From assembly GCF_025154075.1 (NCBI RefSeq), contig NZ_JAOAMU010000005.1, forward strand, positions 124,001-188,000: a DNA stretch of 64,000 nucleotides, written 5' to 3'. Below are positions 9,770 through 18,146 of this stretch, piece by piece (positions within the stretch are counted from its first letter, which is position 1; the number at the start of each line of letters is the position of its first letter). The DNA comes from Chryseobacterium herbae (GTDB lineage: Bacteria > Bacteroidota > Bacteroidia > Flavobacteriales > Weeksellaceae). The notes under the pieces are model-generated. The model saw only the letters and a list, made by a program, of their open reading frames with translations. It ran no database searches and had not been told where the DNA came from. The translations under genes were made by a program, and so were the position numbers.

Positions 9770-9799
9770 TGATTTGCACTACTTTATGAACCAGCGCAT

Positions 9800-10162
9800 T
9801 TATTGTTCACAGGGCATCAACAGATTATTACTTATTTTACAGATCGTCAGACTTGAAAAATAAAAGTCTTTTTCGGGTACATTGATCTCTAGCAATCTAT
9901 TGCACTTCCTGTCTAATGCAACCACTAAAATTTCACCATCCGGATTTTTTAAAAGCTTCCATTTTTGATATTTAATTTCACTCACCATGATGCAGTTCTG
10001 AACCATAATATCCAAAAACCAATGACATTCCTCCTGTTCTGCAACATATAATATTCCTTCGCTAACGTTGATCTTTTTAGCGTATTTAATGAATACTTCA
10101 GCTTTCGGAAATTCATTATATAGGTTATTTGCACAGTTTTCTATTTTGCTGTTTTTTTTCAT
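9800..10162 (-). CDS. Small DUF6876-like protein
   Basis: The protein is 120 aa from ATG 10162 (MKKNSKIENC). A longer frame would use TTG at 10216, but that codon lies in the hairpin of the upstream terminator, so the shorter start is chosen. There is no signal peptide or membrane segment. The pattern GILYVAEQEECHWFLDI, then KYQKWKL, then an Asp-Phe-Tyr segment resembles the DUF6876 family of small cytoplasmic proteins of unknown function. It has its own terminators on both sides and so is probably an independent unit. The family call is tentative. Confidence 0.6.
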   Translation of the reverse strand: MKKNSKIENCANNLYNEFPKAEVFIKYAKKINVSEGILYVAEQEECHWFLDIMVQNCIMVSEIKYQKWKLLKNPDGEILVVALDRKCNRLLEINVPEKDFYFSSLTICKISNNLLMPCEQ

Positions 10163-10203
10163 CACGCTCTCATTTAGTTCGGAAGAAACTTTTTTGGGTA
10201 AAA

Positions 10204-10234
10204 AGAGCCACTTCAAAAAGGAATGAAATGGCTC
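10204..10234 (-). terminator. Terminator of the sigma/beta-barrel operon
   Basis: GAGCCATTTCA/TGAAGTGGCTC pair with one wobble, followed leftward by TTTTTA. It sits about 170 bp after the stop of the beta-barrel gene at 10406. Confidence 0.75.
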
Positions 10235-10405
10235 AAAAAAAAATAAATCCTTAAATACTTAACTTCATTTAATTACATATGGGTTTAATTAACTATAATT
10301 TTACAGCTCAGCGATGTGATCTGAGATTGGCTAGATCAAAGGCATTTCGGTTGATTTTTTATCATTTCTTTTGTTCATAATTGCATCATGCTCAATAGTT
10401 TATGT

Positions 10406-11773
10406 TTATTGAATAGAATATCTTACTCCAAATTCTAAGTTCAGATTCAGTGGTTTTTCCCTGTAGAGGGTTCTGATCTCGCTTCCGTCCTTAAAGTTAT
10501 ACCTCAGGCTGGGTTCAAAATAGATCCCAAAGTTTCTGAATATCTTATATTGAACTCCTCCACCTGCATTCAAAGAAATTTGTAATGAGTTTACTTTAAA
10601 ACTCTCTGAAAAACTCTCCTTTACTTCATGGTTGACTATATAATTTGTTTTCATTTTTCCGGAGATTGGTTTTTCAATCTGAGCACCGGCACCGGCATAC
10701 ACAGATGTATTTCCTTTCTGCCATATTTTATAATGGATCTGAACAGGAACTCCTACATATTTCACGGTTTGCTCACCTCTGATCATATTCGCTTCAGTCC
10801 CTGATAACAGATCTGAAGAAAGCCTCGCATATGTTATTCCTGTACTGACAGACCATTGGTCATCCAGCTGATAAAAAACGGATAATCCGAGTTTTACAGG
10901 AAGCCGATGCCTGATGTCTGTTTTTACATCTTCGTCCCTGTTGCCTGCAAAGATTGCCCCTAATGGACCATCTTCCGTTTCTTCTTCACTGCCAGCCGGA
11001 ATTTCCAGCTGATTTCCGTTCATCATTACATAACCTTCCTGCTGATGGGAAGAAGGGGAAGAGCTGGATATGGGCGGCCCTGAAATAAGGCCTAGAGACC
11101 ACTTGCGATCAGCATTCAATCTTTCACTTTTCTTATAAATATCAATTTGAGCCAGGTTTTCTCCTGAATATGCTAGTGCGGCTATAGAATCAGAGTTGTT
11201 GCTATTTTTTTCTGAAGCAGCAAGCATTCCGGCCATTAAGCTGTTGCCTACACTGTTTTGAAGCTCATATCGATTCTCAGTTTCGATCCCTTTAGTCTGT
11301 ATTTTTAAATAGTCATGAAGTTCATTGTGCGATACATTTGTTGTATTGGCTTTAATGACATTAAACAACTCATTTCCAAGAGCGGCCTGACTTTTATTCA
11401 AAACAATAGAGTTTGTATCTACGCTATCCGGTGAAGAAGATGACAGCAAATTATCTTTAGTTATTTTCTGTTGTCTGCTTTCTGTAAGATTTTTAACAGC
11501 ATCAGCTTTCGTTTCGTGAAAAAATATTACAGAAACCAAAACTGCAATTCCAGCTGCGATACTAAATGTCCCTATTATACGGCCTAACTTCTTTTTATTG
11601 TGCTTTTTATCATCATTGTTTTCTATAATGTCAGCAGCAGGCAGCAACGGAAAAACATTGCCTTCTTCTTCCGGAAACAATTCTTTTTCAATACTCATCC
11701 AAACGCCATCCGGTGGATCATCCTCATGACCTTCAAACTTATTTTTCAGGTCGGCTAACCATTTATCTTTCAT
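10406..11773 (-). CDS. Membrane-anchored outer-membrane-beta-barrel-like protein, sigma partner 1
   Basis: The protein is 455 aa. An acidic N-terminal cytoplasmic-looking segment (MKDKWLADLKNKFEGHEDDPPDGVW) is followed by one transmembrane helix near residues 85-107 and a long polar linker. A C-terminal ~180-residue PorT/OMP_b-brl-like domain with alternating hydrophobic strands ends in LEFGVRYSIQ. It overlaps the ECF sigma gene by 4 nt (ATGA) and is translationally coupled to it. The position suggests an anti-sigma role for the N-terminus, as in FecR-type systems, with a surface-sensing C-terminus; this is inference. It is paralogous to 14320-15714. Confidence 0.72.
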   Translation of the reverse strand: MKDKWLADLKNKFEGHEDDPPDGVWMSIEKELFPEEEGNVFPLLPAADIIENNDDKKHNKKKLGRIIGTFSIAAGIAVLVSVIFFHETKADAVKNLTESRQQKITKDNLLSSSSPDSVDTNSIVLNKSQAALGNELFNVIKANTTNVSHNELHDYLKIQTKGIETENRYELQNSVGNSLMAGMLAASEKNSNNSDSIAALAYSGENLAQIDIYKKSERLNADRKWSLGLISGPPISSSSPSSHQQEGYVMMNGNQLEIPAGSEEETEDGPLGAIFAGNRDEDVKTDIRHRLPVKLGLSVFYQLDDQWSVSTGITYARLSSDLLSGTEANMIRGEQTVKYVGVPVQIHYKIWQKGNTSVYAGAGAQIEKPISGKMKTNYIVNHEVKESFSESFKVNSLQISLNAGGGVQYKIFRNFGIYFEPSLRYNFKDGSEIRTLYREKPLNLNLEFGVRYSIQ

Positions 11774-12339
11774 AGGGCCTCCTTTTTAAATTGTTTGTAT
11801 ATATTAATTTCATGTACAAGTTTCCGTTTAGCTTTATGCAGTTGAGACGCTGAAGAACCTTCACTTATGGAAAGCAATTGCGAAATCTCTTTATGAGACT
11901 TATTCTCAAACACATAGAGATTAAAAACAATCCTGTATCCATCCGGAAGCATTTTTATCATGGTCATAAGTTCCTCCAGGGGAATATCTGACAGCTCCGG
12001 CTCTTCTTCATCTTCCTTAACTATTATTTCTTCTTCCATTGTTGAAAACTCCATCTTTGAAAAGCGTCTTATGTATTGCAGGACTTCATTAATCACAATA
12101 CGTACAATCCATGCTTTTAAGGAGCCTTGTCCCATATAATTAAAAGAATCTATATGGTGAAACATTTTAATAAAGCTGTTTTGAAGTATATCATGAATGT
12201 CATCATCTCCTTTCAGGTATCTTCTGCATATAGACGTAAGCTCTCTTGAATAAGAATTATAGAATTCTTTCCAAGCCGATTGTTCCTTTTTAACCAAACG
12301 TGTCACCAGTTTTATCTCTGGATTATCTTTTTCAGGCAT
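11770..12339 (-). CDS. ECF RNA polymerase sigma factor, copy 1
   Basis: The protein is 189 aa, typical of extracytoplasmic-function sigma-70 factors. Region 2 is around residues 20-95 (DDIHDILQNSFIKMFHHIDSF, GSLKAWIVRIVINEVL). Region 4 is around 125-180 (PDGYRIVFNLYVFENKSHKEI, SEGSSASQLHKAKRKL). A negatively charged linker separates them. It overlaps the downstream membrane beta-barrel gene by 4 nt, implying coupled synthesis with its probable regulator. A near relative is encoded at 15707-16273. Confidence 0.92.
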   Translation of the reverse strand: MPEKDNPEIKLVTRLVKKEQSAWKEFYNSYSRELTSICRRYLKGDDDIHDILQNSFIKMFHHIDSFNYMGQGSLKAWIVRIVINEVLQYIRRFSKMEFSTMEEEIIVKEDEEEPELSDIPLEELMTMIKMLPDGYRIVFNLYVFENKSHKEISQLLSISEGSSASQLHKAKRKLVHEINIYKQFKKEAL

Positions 12340-12366
12340 TTACCGTATCCCAAATTTAATATGAGT

Positions 12367-12393
12367 AAAAAGGTGTGCTCTCTCAAGCACACC
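12367..12393 (-). terminator. Terminator of DUF4840 lipoprotein gene 1
   Basis: AGGTGTGCT/AGCACACCT stem with a six-base loop, followed leftward by TTTTTA. It separates the lipoprotein gene from the sigma operon. Confidence 0.85.
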
Positions 12394-12413
12394 TGAACAA
12401 TTCTTTCTTACGG

Positions 12414-13007
12414 CTATTTCTTCAGCATTGGAAAATTATATTTTATTTTTTCGAATGGGGTTATTACCGTTCCCTCAACTGTTATTTTAGTTGCTTCCAG
12501 TTCGAAGTTTAGATTTTGCGTTGTTCCTTTTTTAAACACTCCTTTCTTTGTCGGGACAAATGTTACTACTACTTTTTTATTGACCCCATCTACCGGAACC
12601 TGAATTGTCAATTCCTTTGGAGAAAAAGTAAGTTCAACTTCTTTTTTTTCTTTATTCAAAGCAGACGTATAATTCAGCTCATATTTAATCTTCCCAATAG
12701 CTGTTAATGCTTGATTTGCTTTCACAGGATCGGTGATCACCGTTGTAATGATCTCTTTTATCGGAAATTCCGTAAAGGATATTATATTATTCTGGGCACT
12801 GAAAACCAGATTGGTTTCACCGGTAACAGTTCCTTTTGATATAACCACTTTACCTGAATAATCTCCATTTACGTCTTGAACTTTAAGGGTGTCAGGATTA
12901 GGTTTTGGTTTTTTATCATCATCATCCCTACAGCTTGTGACACTAAAAGTAAAACTTAGCAAGATTAATAACATGGATAAAGTTTTGAAGTGTATGAACT
13001 TTTTCAT
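12414..13007 (-). CDS. DUF4840 lipoprotein, copy 1
   Basis: The protein is 197 aa with a lipoprotein signal peptide ending SVTSC (Cys26) and an Asp-rich export-type linker. The body has VNGDYSGKV, the FTEFPIKEI repeat-like strand, ELNYTSALN and IQVPVDGVNKK, all shared with the paralogue at 16370-16951. DUF4840 proteins are surface or periplasmic lipoproteins of unknown function in Bacteroidota. It lies just upstream of the ECF sigma operon but has its own terminator, so it may be a target of that sigma factor rather than an operon member; that link is inferred. Confidence 0.8.
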   Translation of the reverse strand: MKKFIHFKTLSMLLILLSFTFSVTSCRDDDDKKPKPNPDTLKVQDVNGDYSGKVVISKGTVTGETNLVFSAQNNIISFTEFPIKEIITTVITDPVKANQALTAIGKIKYELNYTSALNKEKKEVELTFSPKELTIQVPVDGVNKKVVVTFVPTKKGVFKKGTTQNLNFELEATKITVEGTVITPFEKIKYNFPMLKK

Positions 13008-13236
13008 TTTAAATTTGAATTAATTGTTGATTAAAAAATATTTTCTTTGAGTACTCATTTATATAAATGCAGCAAATTCAAATCCTTGCCTGAAAAATTT
13101 AACAAAACACATAACACACTGATTATCAATTTAATTATTTAATAGAATAAAAACAAAATATGAGTAATAAAGCAGAATTAATATGTATTTATCTCAATAT
13201 CTTATAAGACATTTTTTCTAAAATTTTGTAATCCAT

Positions 13237-13299
13237 AAAAAGACAAACCGGTACAGACTGTCTCTATACCGGCTTATCAGCGATTAAAAAAACTAACTC
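13237..13299 (-). terminator. Repeated terminator unit, copy 2
   Basis: Nearly identical to 9704-9769. It includes the CCGGTA...TACCGG hairpin, the adjacent TTATCAGCGATTAA (plus-strand reading) and the ACTAACTC flank. It follows the stop of the T9SS cargo gene. The rest of the 308-bp gap 13008-13315 is AT-rich promoter-like DNA with no gene. Confidence 0.8.
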
Positions 13300-13315
13300 T
13301 CAGGATGTGTACTAT

Positions 13316-14278
13316 TTATTTTTTTATGAATTTGTTCTTGTAAGTGTTTCCTTCCGTGTCTTTGGAAAGAATAATATAATTTCCTGGAACCAATCTGCTT
13401 ACGTCAATGGGTTCACTAAAGCGATGGCTGTTTTTCTGCAGGGCCACTTTTCCGGACATATCAATAATTGTGATCTCCTTATACGTTTTGTCGGAGTCTT
13501 TCCCGATATAAAGGAACTGTGCCGTAGGATTGGGGTATATTTTCAGGCTGTTGTCTTTATGTTTTGTTTCGCCTGTTGCCAGCGTACAGAACTCAAAGTT
13601 TCCGAAATTCAGCTTTACAAAATTTCCTGTTCCTAAAAATTCACACTGATCCGGGCAATACTCGGTACAGGCATAGAACCCGAATGATCCGGAATCTACC
13701 GCTGTATAGGAATCTCCGGTTATTCCATTCACCACACAAGGATCTCCCGGTGAAGGCGGCGGGCTGCTGGGAATGCATCTGTACCAAACATGGTTCCCGT
13801 AAAGATCAGGAAATACATCATCAAATCTCACGGATGCTCCCGCACAAATATTGTACTCGCCTTCTCCCAAATCCTCGTATGTTCCGGGGGTAAATGTGCT
13901 TAGCATCGCGGGAAGAGCATAGGCAAATCCATCAGCCATCACAGCCGGGCTTTGTGCCATACAGTCAACTTCCGTAACCTGCACTTTAAAATAATAGAGC
14001 TGATCATCGTTTCCATTGATCGTCAATGTTTGTGAAGTTGCTCCGGGAATTGCCGTCCATGGGTTGTTGTTGGGGGTCTGCCACGTCCATTCCTGTTTGT
14101 ACCATTGATAATTCCCGAATGTCTGGGTAGAAAGTGTCTCTGTTTCGGTATTACAGAACACGATTTTATCCGGGAATTTTACGCCCAGTCTCGGGCTTGT
14201 AATGGTAGGATTACACTGTGCTTTCATATTCATTAGGGTCAAGAATAGTAAAGCCAAAAAAATCAGTTTGGTTTTCAT
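13316..14278 (-). CDS. T9SS-exported protein with C-terminal sorting domain
   Basis: The protein is 320 aa with a Sec signal peptide (cleavage after MNMKAQ). The body has Ig/PKD-like character, with NYQWYKQ, ATSQTLTI and several Cys residues (NICAGAS, YCPDQCEF) that may form disulfides in the exported protein. The last ~75 residues form a type A T9SS sorting domain: LKIYPNPTAQFLYI, ITIIDMSGKV, IDVSRLVPGNYIILS, KFIKK. The protein should cross the outer membrane by type IX secretion and be anchored or released at the surface. It sits between the two sigma cassettes, directly after the second beta-barrel gene (41 bp), so co-transcription is likely. The ligand is unknown. Confidence 0.85.
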   Translation of the reverse strand: MKTKLIFLALLFLTLMNMKAQCNPTITSPRLGVKFPDKIVFCNTETETLSTQTFGNYQWYKQEWTWQTPNNNPWTAIPGATSQTLTINGNDDQLYYFKVQVTEVDCMAQSPAVMADGFAYALPAMLSTFTPGTYEDLGEGEYNICAGASVRFDDVFPDLYGNHVWYRCIPSSPPPSPGDPCVVNGITGDSYTAVDSGSFGFYACTEYCPDQCEFLGTGNFVKLNFGNFEFCTLATGETKHKDNSLKIYPNPTAQFLYIGKDSDKTYKEITIIDMSGKVALQKNSHRFSEPIDVSRLVPGNYIILSKDTEGNTYKNKFIKK

Positions 14279-14319
14279 ATTTAAATATTTAATGGTTGGA
14301 TTTAGTTTTTTTATAGCGG

Positions 14320-15714
14320 TCAGTTCAGTAATAGCCTGATTCCGAACTTCATATTAAAGTTTAAAGGTTTTTCTTTGTAAATGGTATTCAGCTGGCTGTC
14401 GTTTTTGAAATGATACCCGATTCCCGGCTCAGCATAGATTCCGATTTTATCAATAATTTTCACCTGAAGACCTACCGCAGAATTCACTGAAAACTGTACG
14501 GGTTTAACATCGAGGCGTTCTTCCTGAGTTTCCGTCACTTCATCATTAACTATATATTTTGTCCTAAGCTTTCCTGCCACGGCTTTTTCTGCAAGTACTC
14601 CGCCAGTTACATAACCCGTAAAACGTCCTTTCTGAATCACATTATAATTGACCTGAACAGGAATACCGATATAGTGGACACTTTGTTCGCCTTTTATATA
14701 ATTGGAATTGCTTCCGGAGTGAAGCTCTGAGGTAAGCTTCGTATAATTGACACCGGTTCCGATTCCCCATCTTTTCCCGATATTGTAATACATTGACAAT
14801 CCAAATGTCACAGGGATTTTATGTCTGATTCTTGCTTCAACTTCTTTACTCTGATTGGCCAGCAGAAGTTCCGTAAGCGGATCCGTTTCTGTACCTGACA
14901 TCCATACATCACTAAAAGTCATCGGGCTTCCGCTGATGGAAGCGTATCCCGGAAACTTCTGTTCGGAAGAGTTTGAGGAAACATTTCCGGTAAGCATACT
15001 CAGCATCCATTTTTTGGACTGGCGGCCTTTAAGTTTAGGTTTTTCTGTAGCAGCTATCTTTTCATGAAGTTCATTTTCAGTCGTATTAAAGATTTCCTCA
15101 ACCTCTTTTTTCTCTTTCAGTACAGGATTCTCATTGGATGAAGGAAAGATATTCGTGGGTTGGGTTTCTTTCGTTAAAAGTTCGGCTCCTTTTTCTTTTT
15201 CCTGAGATTCTGAAATCACTTTATCATGATCAATTCCTTGTCCTAATATATTTTTTAAAATTTGCTCAGTGTTTGTTTTACCAGTCAGTATATTTCCGAT
15301 AGTACTGTATTTTTCAACTTGATCCGCTTTTGTTTTATCTTGGGTATCTGCCAATACAGGATCTGTAGTTTCCTCTCCGGTTTTCTTAGTATTATCCACG
15401 TTTTCAGATCTTTTTGTGACCTGAGGATTGGCTTTCTCTGCATTCATGTCCAGTAATAATTTTCCGGTAAAGAACAGCATGGCAATAGCGGCCGCAATTC
15501 CTCCAACACGGTACCACAGGGATCTTCTACCTGGAGTAGAAGGATTTATATTTTCTTTTTCTTCATCATCTCCAAATATCATAGCTCCAGCTATTCCGTT
15601 TTCTTCCTCTTCAGAAAAAAGCTCGTCTTTTATATCTTCCCACAGCCCATCCGGAATATCCTCTTCGTGGTCTTCCATTTTCCTGTGAAGGTCATTTAGC
15701 CACTGATTATTCAT
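14320..15714 (-). CDS. Membrane-anchored outer-membrane-beta-barrel-like protein, sigma partner 2
   Basis: The protein is 464 aa from ATG 15714 (MNNQWLNDLHRKMEDHEEDIPDG). The frame continues upstream to 15759, but those residues overlap the sigma gene and are not conserved with the paralogue. The layout matches 10406-11773: acidic N-terminus, one membrane helix near residues 75-95, a Lys/Glu/Thr-rich linker, then a beta-barrel-like C-terminal domain ending FNMKFGIRLLLN. Shared motifs include GEQSVHYIGIPVQVNY and KIGIYAEPGI. It overlaps the sigma stop by 8 nt. An anti-sigma/sensor role is inferred from position and architecture. Confidence 0.72.
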   Translation of the reverse strand: MNNQWLNDLHRKMEDHEEDIPDGLWEDIKDELFSEEEENGIAGAMIFGDDEEKENINPSTPGRRSLWYRVGGIAAAIAMLFFTGKLLLDMNAEKANPQVTKRSENVDNTKKTGEETTDPVLADTQDKTKADQVEKYSTIGNILTGKTNTEQILKNILGQGIDHDKVISESQEKEKGAELLTKETQPTNIFPSSNENPVLKEKKEVEEIFNTTENELHEKIAATEKPKLKGRQSKKWMLSMLTGNVSSNSSEQKFPGYASISGSPMTFSDVWMSGTETDPLTELLLANQSKEVEARIRHKIPVTFGLSMYYNIGKRWGIGTGVNYTKLTSELHSGSNSNYIKGEQSVHYIGIPVQVNYNVIQKGRFTGYVTGGVLAEKAVAGKLRTKYIVNDEVTETQEERLDVKPVQFSVNSAVGLQVKIIDKIGIYAEPGIGYHFKNDSQLNTIYKEKPLNFNMKFGIRLLLN

Positions 15715-16273
15715 ATTGTGCTTTTTTTGACATTTTATATTCTTTAATTTTCTGGACAAGCAGCCCTTTCGCCCGGTGAAACTGGGAGGCGGACGAATTT
15801 TCTGCTATACCTAAAAGCCCTGCAATCTCCTTATGGCTTTTCTTCTCAAAAACAAACAGGTTGAAAACGGTTCTGTAACCATCAGGGAGCGACCTGATCA
15901 TTTTCATAATGACAGCCTGCGGAATTTCCTCCAGATCGGGTTCTTCATCATTGGGGATATCGGGAAACTCAGCCATATCCGTCTCTGTTGTCATACCGGA
16001 ATGCTGCTTGATATGTTTTAAAGCTTCATTGACTGTGATCCTCATCATCCATGCTTTAAGGGAACCGCTGCCTCTGTATTCGAATGTTTCAATGGACCGG
16101 AACATTTTGATAAAACTGTTCTGAAGAACGTCATGAACATCATCCTTTCCCGGAATATAACGAGCGCAGACCCCGGCAAGGTTTCCGGAATAGGTTCCGA
16201 AAAGTTCTTTCCAGGCAGCTTCTTCCTTCGTGAGAAGGCGTCTTATCAAAATCTGCTCTTTGTTTTCTTCCAT
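15707..16273 (-). CDS. ECF RNA polymerase sigma factor, copy 2
   Basis: The protein is 188 aa and clearly paralogous to 11770-12339: KDDVHDVLQNSFIKMFRSIETF and GSLKAWMMRITVNEALKHI in region 2; PDGYRTVFNLFVFEKKSHKEI and ENSSASQFHRAKGLL in region 4. The divergence between the copies means the duplication is not recent. It is translationally coupled to the membrane beta-barrel gene (8-nt overlap) and lies downstream of the second DUF4840 gene. Confidence 0.92.
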   Translation of the reverse strand: MEENKEQILIRRLLTKEEAAWKELFGTYSGNLAGVCARYIPGKDDVHDVLQNSFIKMFRSIETFEYRGSGSLKAWMMRITVNEALKHIKQHSGMTTETDMAEFPDIPNDEEPDLEEIPQAVIMKMIRSLPDGYRTVFNLFVFEKKSHKEIAGLLGIAENSSASQFHRAKGLLVQKIKEYKMSKKAQYE

Positions 16274-16369
16274 GTATGGGTCAGGTCCGGTTTAGCAGCC
16301 GGTTAAAATTTTAAGCAAAAATAGACTGCATCCGGCAAAACACAATCTATTGTTCATATAATCTATCTA

Positions 16370-16951
16370 TTAATTAATCTTTATACAGTATGGAAAATTA
16401 TAATAAATCGCTTCAAAAGGAGCCAGTTCCGTTCCGTTTACTGTGATTTTTTCTGCCGCAAGAACGAATCTCAGTGTATAATCCAATCCTATAAAATAAC
16501 CTTTCTGCTTGCTCGCAAGGGTTACTACTGCCTTTTTATTGACACCGTCTACCGGGATCTGAAGCTCAAGCTCCTTGGGTGCAAAAGTAAGTTCTACCCA
16601 GTTTTTATCAGCATTTAATACCGAGGTATAATTCAGTTTATATTTCACTTTTCCCATAGCAGCCAATGCAGTTTCTGTTTTTATCGGATCTTTCACTACC
16701 GCTTTCACAATTTCTTTGATAGGAAACTCCGGAAATGTAAGGGTGTCTTTCTTTATTTTAAAATCCACAACTCTTTCACCCCTGATCTCTCCCTGCGCGG
16801 TAATTAGCCTTCCTTTATAATCTCCGTTGACATGTTCCAGTTTTACCGGTGGTACTTCTATCCTGTCCTCATTCATGCATGAGAACAGGGAGAAGATGAT
16901 GGATATGATCAAAACGGCGGTAATAACCTTAAGTACTATTAAATTCTTCAT
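16370..16951 (-). CDS. DUF4840 lipoprotein, copy 2
   Basis: The protein is 193 aa with a lipobox LFSC (Cys25). It aligns throughout with 12414-13007 (VNGDYKGRL, FPEFPIKEIVK, KLNYTSVLNADK, LQIPVDGVNKK). There is no obvious terminator between it and the sigma gene 96 bp downstream, unlike copy 1, so it may be co-transcribed with sigma copy 2. Function unknown. Confidence 0.8.
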   Translation of the reverse strand: MKNLIVLKVITAVLIISIIFSLFSCMNEDRIEVPPVKLEHVNGDYKGRLITAQGEIRGERVVDFKIKKDTLTFPEFPIKEIVKAVVKDPIKTETALAAMGKVKYKLNYTSVLNADKNWVELTFAPKELELQIPVDGVNKKAVVTLASKQKGYFIGLDYTLRFVLAAEKITVNGTELAPFEAIYYNFPYCIKIN

Positions 16952-17113
16952 TTCATTATTTTTTTAACATTAAACATTTATTGTATTGAGTACTCATCTA
17001 TAAAATCCGTTTTTTGGAAAACCTTGCGTGGGATTTTGAAAAAAGGATGAAATTTTATTATAACACATTGATTTACTGTGAACAAAATTTCATGATTTTT
17101 TTTTGAAAATGAA

Positions 17114-17140
17114 AAACCAGCGTGGGATGCACGCTGGTTT
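17114..17140 (-). terminator. Terminator downstream of the orphan immunity gene
   Basis: AAACCAGCGT/ACGCTGGTTT is a perfect 10-bp stem with a 7-nt loop and a leftward TTTTTC tail. It closes the toxin locus about 80 bp after the last gene. Confidence 0.85.
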
Positions 17141-17218
17141 GGGGTATTTAGTATGAATAAATTATTTTTAACCTTTCTTTAGCCCAAAAGAATTGTTTCC
17201 TTGGAAGCATTTACTACT

Positions 17219-17557
17219 TTAAGGTTGCCAATCAATGTAATATTTTTCTTCATTACTTTTCTTAATAAATCCCACGCAAGATCTTCCACCTGTGCTATTT
17301 ATAAAATATATAGGCTGTTGTGTTTCATCATTTATCGTAATTGAATAAAAACCCTCATCATTTTGGAACTGAAAATTATACGCAGGAAAAATGATATCCC
17401 ATCCTCTCTCAATATTAAACTTTTTCCACTCTAAAAGATTTTCAGAATATTCAACTAAAATCTCTTTATTTTCCAGTATCTCTAAATTTAGTTTTTTAGA
17501 TATATATTTCATTACTCCATTTGCAATATGTAATGCTTGTTCTTTCGTTAAGATCAT
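17219..17557 (-). CDS. Putative orphan immunity protein
   Basis: The protein is 112 aa: small, acidic and cytoplasmic, with no signal peptide. Sequence includes EWKKFNIERGWDIIFPAY, EGFYSITINDE, QQPIYFINSTGGRSC and a C-terminal YYIDWQP. I do not recognise a named immunity family, but its size and mixed alpha/beta character fit the class. It starts 4 bp after the stop of the displaced toxin C-terminal fragment at 17562-17699. That is the arrangement expected of an orphan toxin/immunity cassette downstream of a polymorphic toxin. The immunity role is inferred from position. Confidence 0.6.
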   Translation of the reverse strand: MILTKEQALHIANGVMKYISKKLNLEILENKEILVEYSENLLEWKKFNIERGWDIIFPAYNFQFQNDEGFYSITINDETQQPIYFINSTGGRSCVGFIKKSNEEKYYIDWQP

Positions 17558-17561
17558 AACT

Positions 17562-17699
17562 TTAATATTTAATTTGTTCTAACTCTTTTTTAATATCCCA
17601 ATTCTTGAAATAATCTTTTCTTTTCAAGCACCTCTCTACATTATCAGCCTCTTCATCTACAAAACCAAAAACCTCATCTAAAATTTTCTCTAATTTAGA
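17562..17699 (-). pseudogene. Displaced toxin C-terminal remnant
   Basis: This is a 45-codon open reading frame with no start codon, reading SKLEKILDEVFGFVDEEADN and then a different tail that ends KKELEQIKY and a stop. The first ~19 residues match SKLEKFLDEVFGFGDEVAD of the full toxin (around residues 525-545, DNA 18755-18815), including about 50 bp of strong nucleotide identity. After that the sequences diverge completely. It lies directly after the terminator of the active immunity gene and before the orphan immunity gene. It looks like a remnant of an alternative toxin tip separated from its N-terminus by cassette exchange. Only ~26 toxin-specific residues remain, so the domain is not intact. 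Confidence 0.75.
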
Positions 17700-17707
17700 A
17701 AGAAAAA

Positions 17708-17727
17708 ACCGCCCTTTAAAAGGCGGT
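17708..17727 (-). terminator. Terminator of the toxin/immunity operon
   Basis: ACCGCC/GGCGGT hairpin with A/T closure and a leftward TTTTTTCTTT tail, 5 bp after the immunity gene stop. It separates the active module from the orphan remnant. Confidence 0.85.
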
Positions 17728-17732
17728 ACTTG

Positions 17733-18146
17733 CTATGATTTTCTTCCGTAACTATGCCTGATAATCTTATAATTTTCATCTACATAATCTAAAATCTCCT
17801 GTCTTTCTTCATCAGTCAAGGAAGAGTTAAAATAAATTTTATCATTTTTAAGCTCATAAAGCTCATAAAGCTCAGAACAATTCTCAAATAAAATTTTATA
17901 TTTTGCTTGCATTAACTCAGAAAGCTGGAGATAATCATTTTGATATTGTGCAAAGGGAAATCCTTTTTTTATCTTTTTATGCCATTGCATAAGCAAGTTT
18001 GTAAGTGAGACAGTGTCACTTATTCCCATCTTTTCATCAGCCTTAACTAATATTTTATACTGAAATTGTTGTTTGCCATTCAAAGTTAATTCTACTAACA
18101 AATCCTTTATATCTGTTTTCATCTTATAATTTTTAATATTCATCAT
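17733..18146 (-). CDS. Putative immunity protein for the zincin-like toxin
   Basis: The protein is 137 aa, or 129 aa from the alternative ATG at 18122 (MKTDIKD). It is cytoplasmic, Lys/Glu-rich and mostly helical, with LTNLLMQWHKKIKKGFPF, ELMQAKYKILFENCSELYEL and a C-terminal LTDEERQEILDYVDE. No family was recognised. The 14-nt overlap with the toxin gene (18133-18146) and the following terminator are typical of a cognate immunity gene translated with its toxin. The role rests on this arrangement. Confidence 0.65.
   Translation of the reverse strand: MMNIKNYKMKTDIKDLLVELTLNGKQQFQYKILVKADEKMGISDTVSLTNLLMQWHKKIKKGFPFAQYQNDYLQLSELMQAKYKILFENCSELYELYELKNDKIYFNSSLTDEERQEILDYVDENYKIIRHSYGRKS

Noticed and set aside
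10163..10216. N-terminal extension of the DUF6876-like gene
   Set aside because: The start would be TTG inside the upstream terminator stem; ATG 10162 is better supported.
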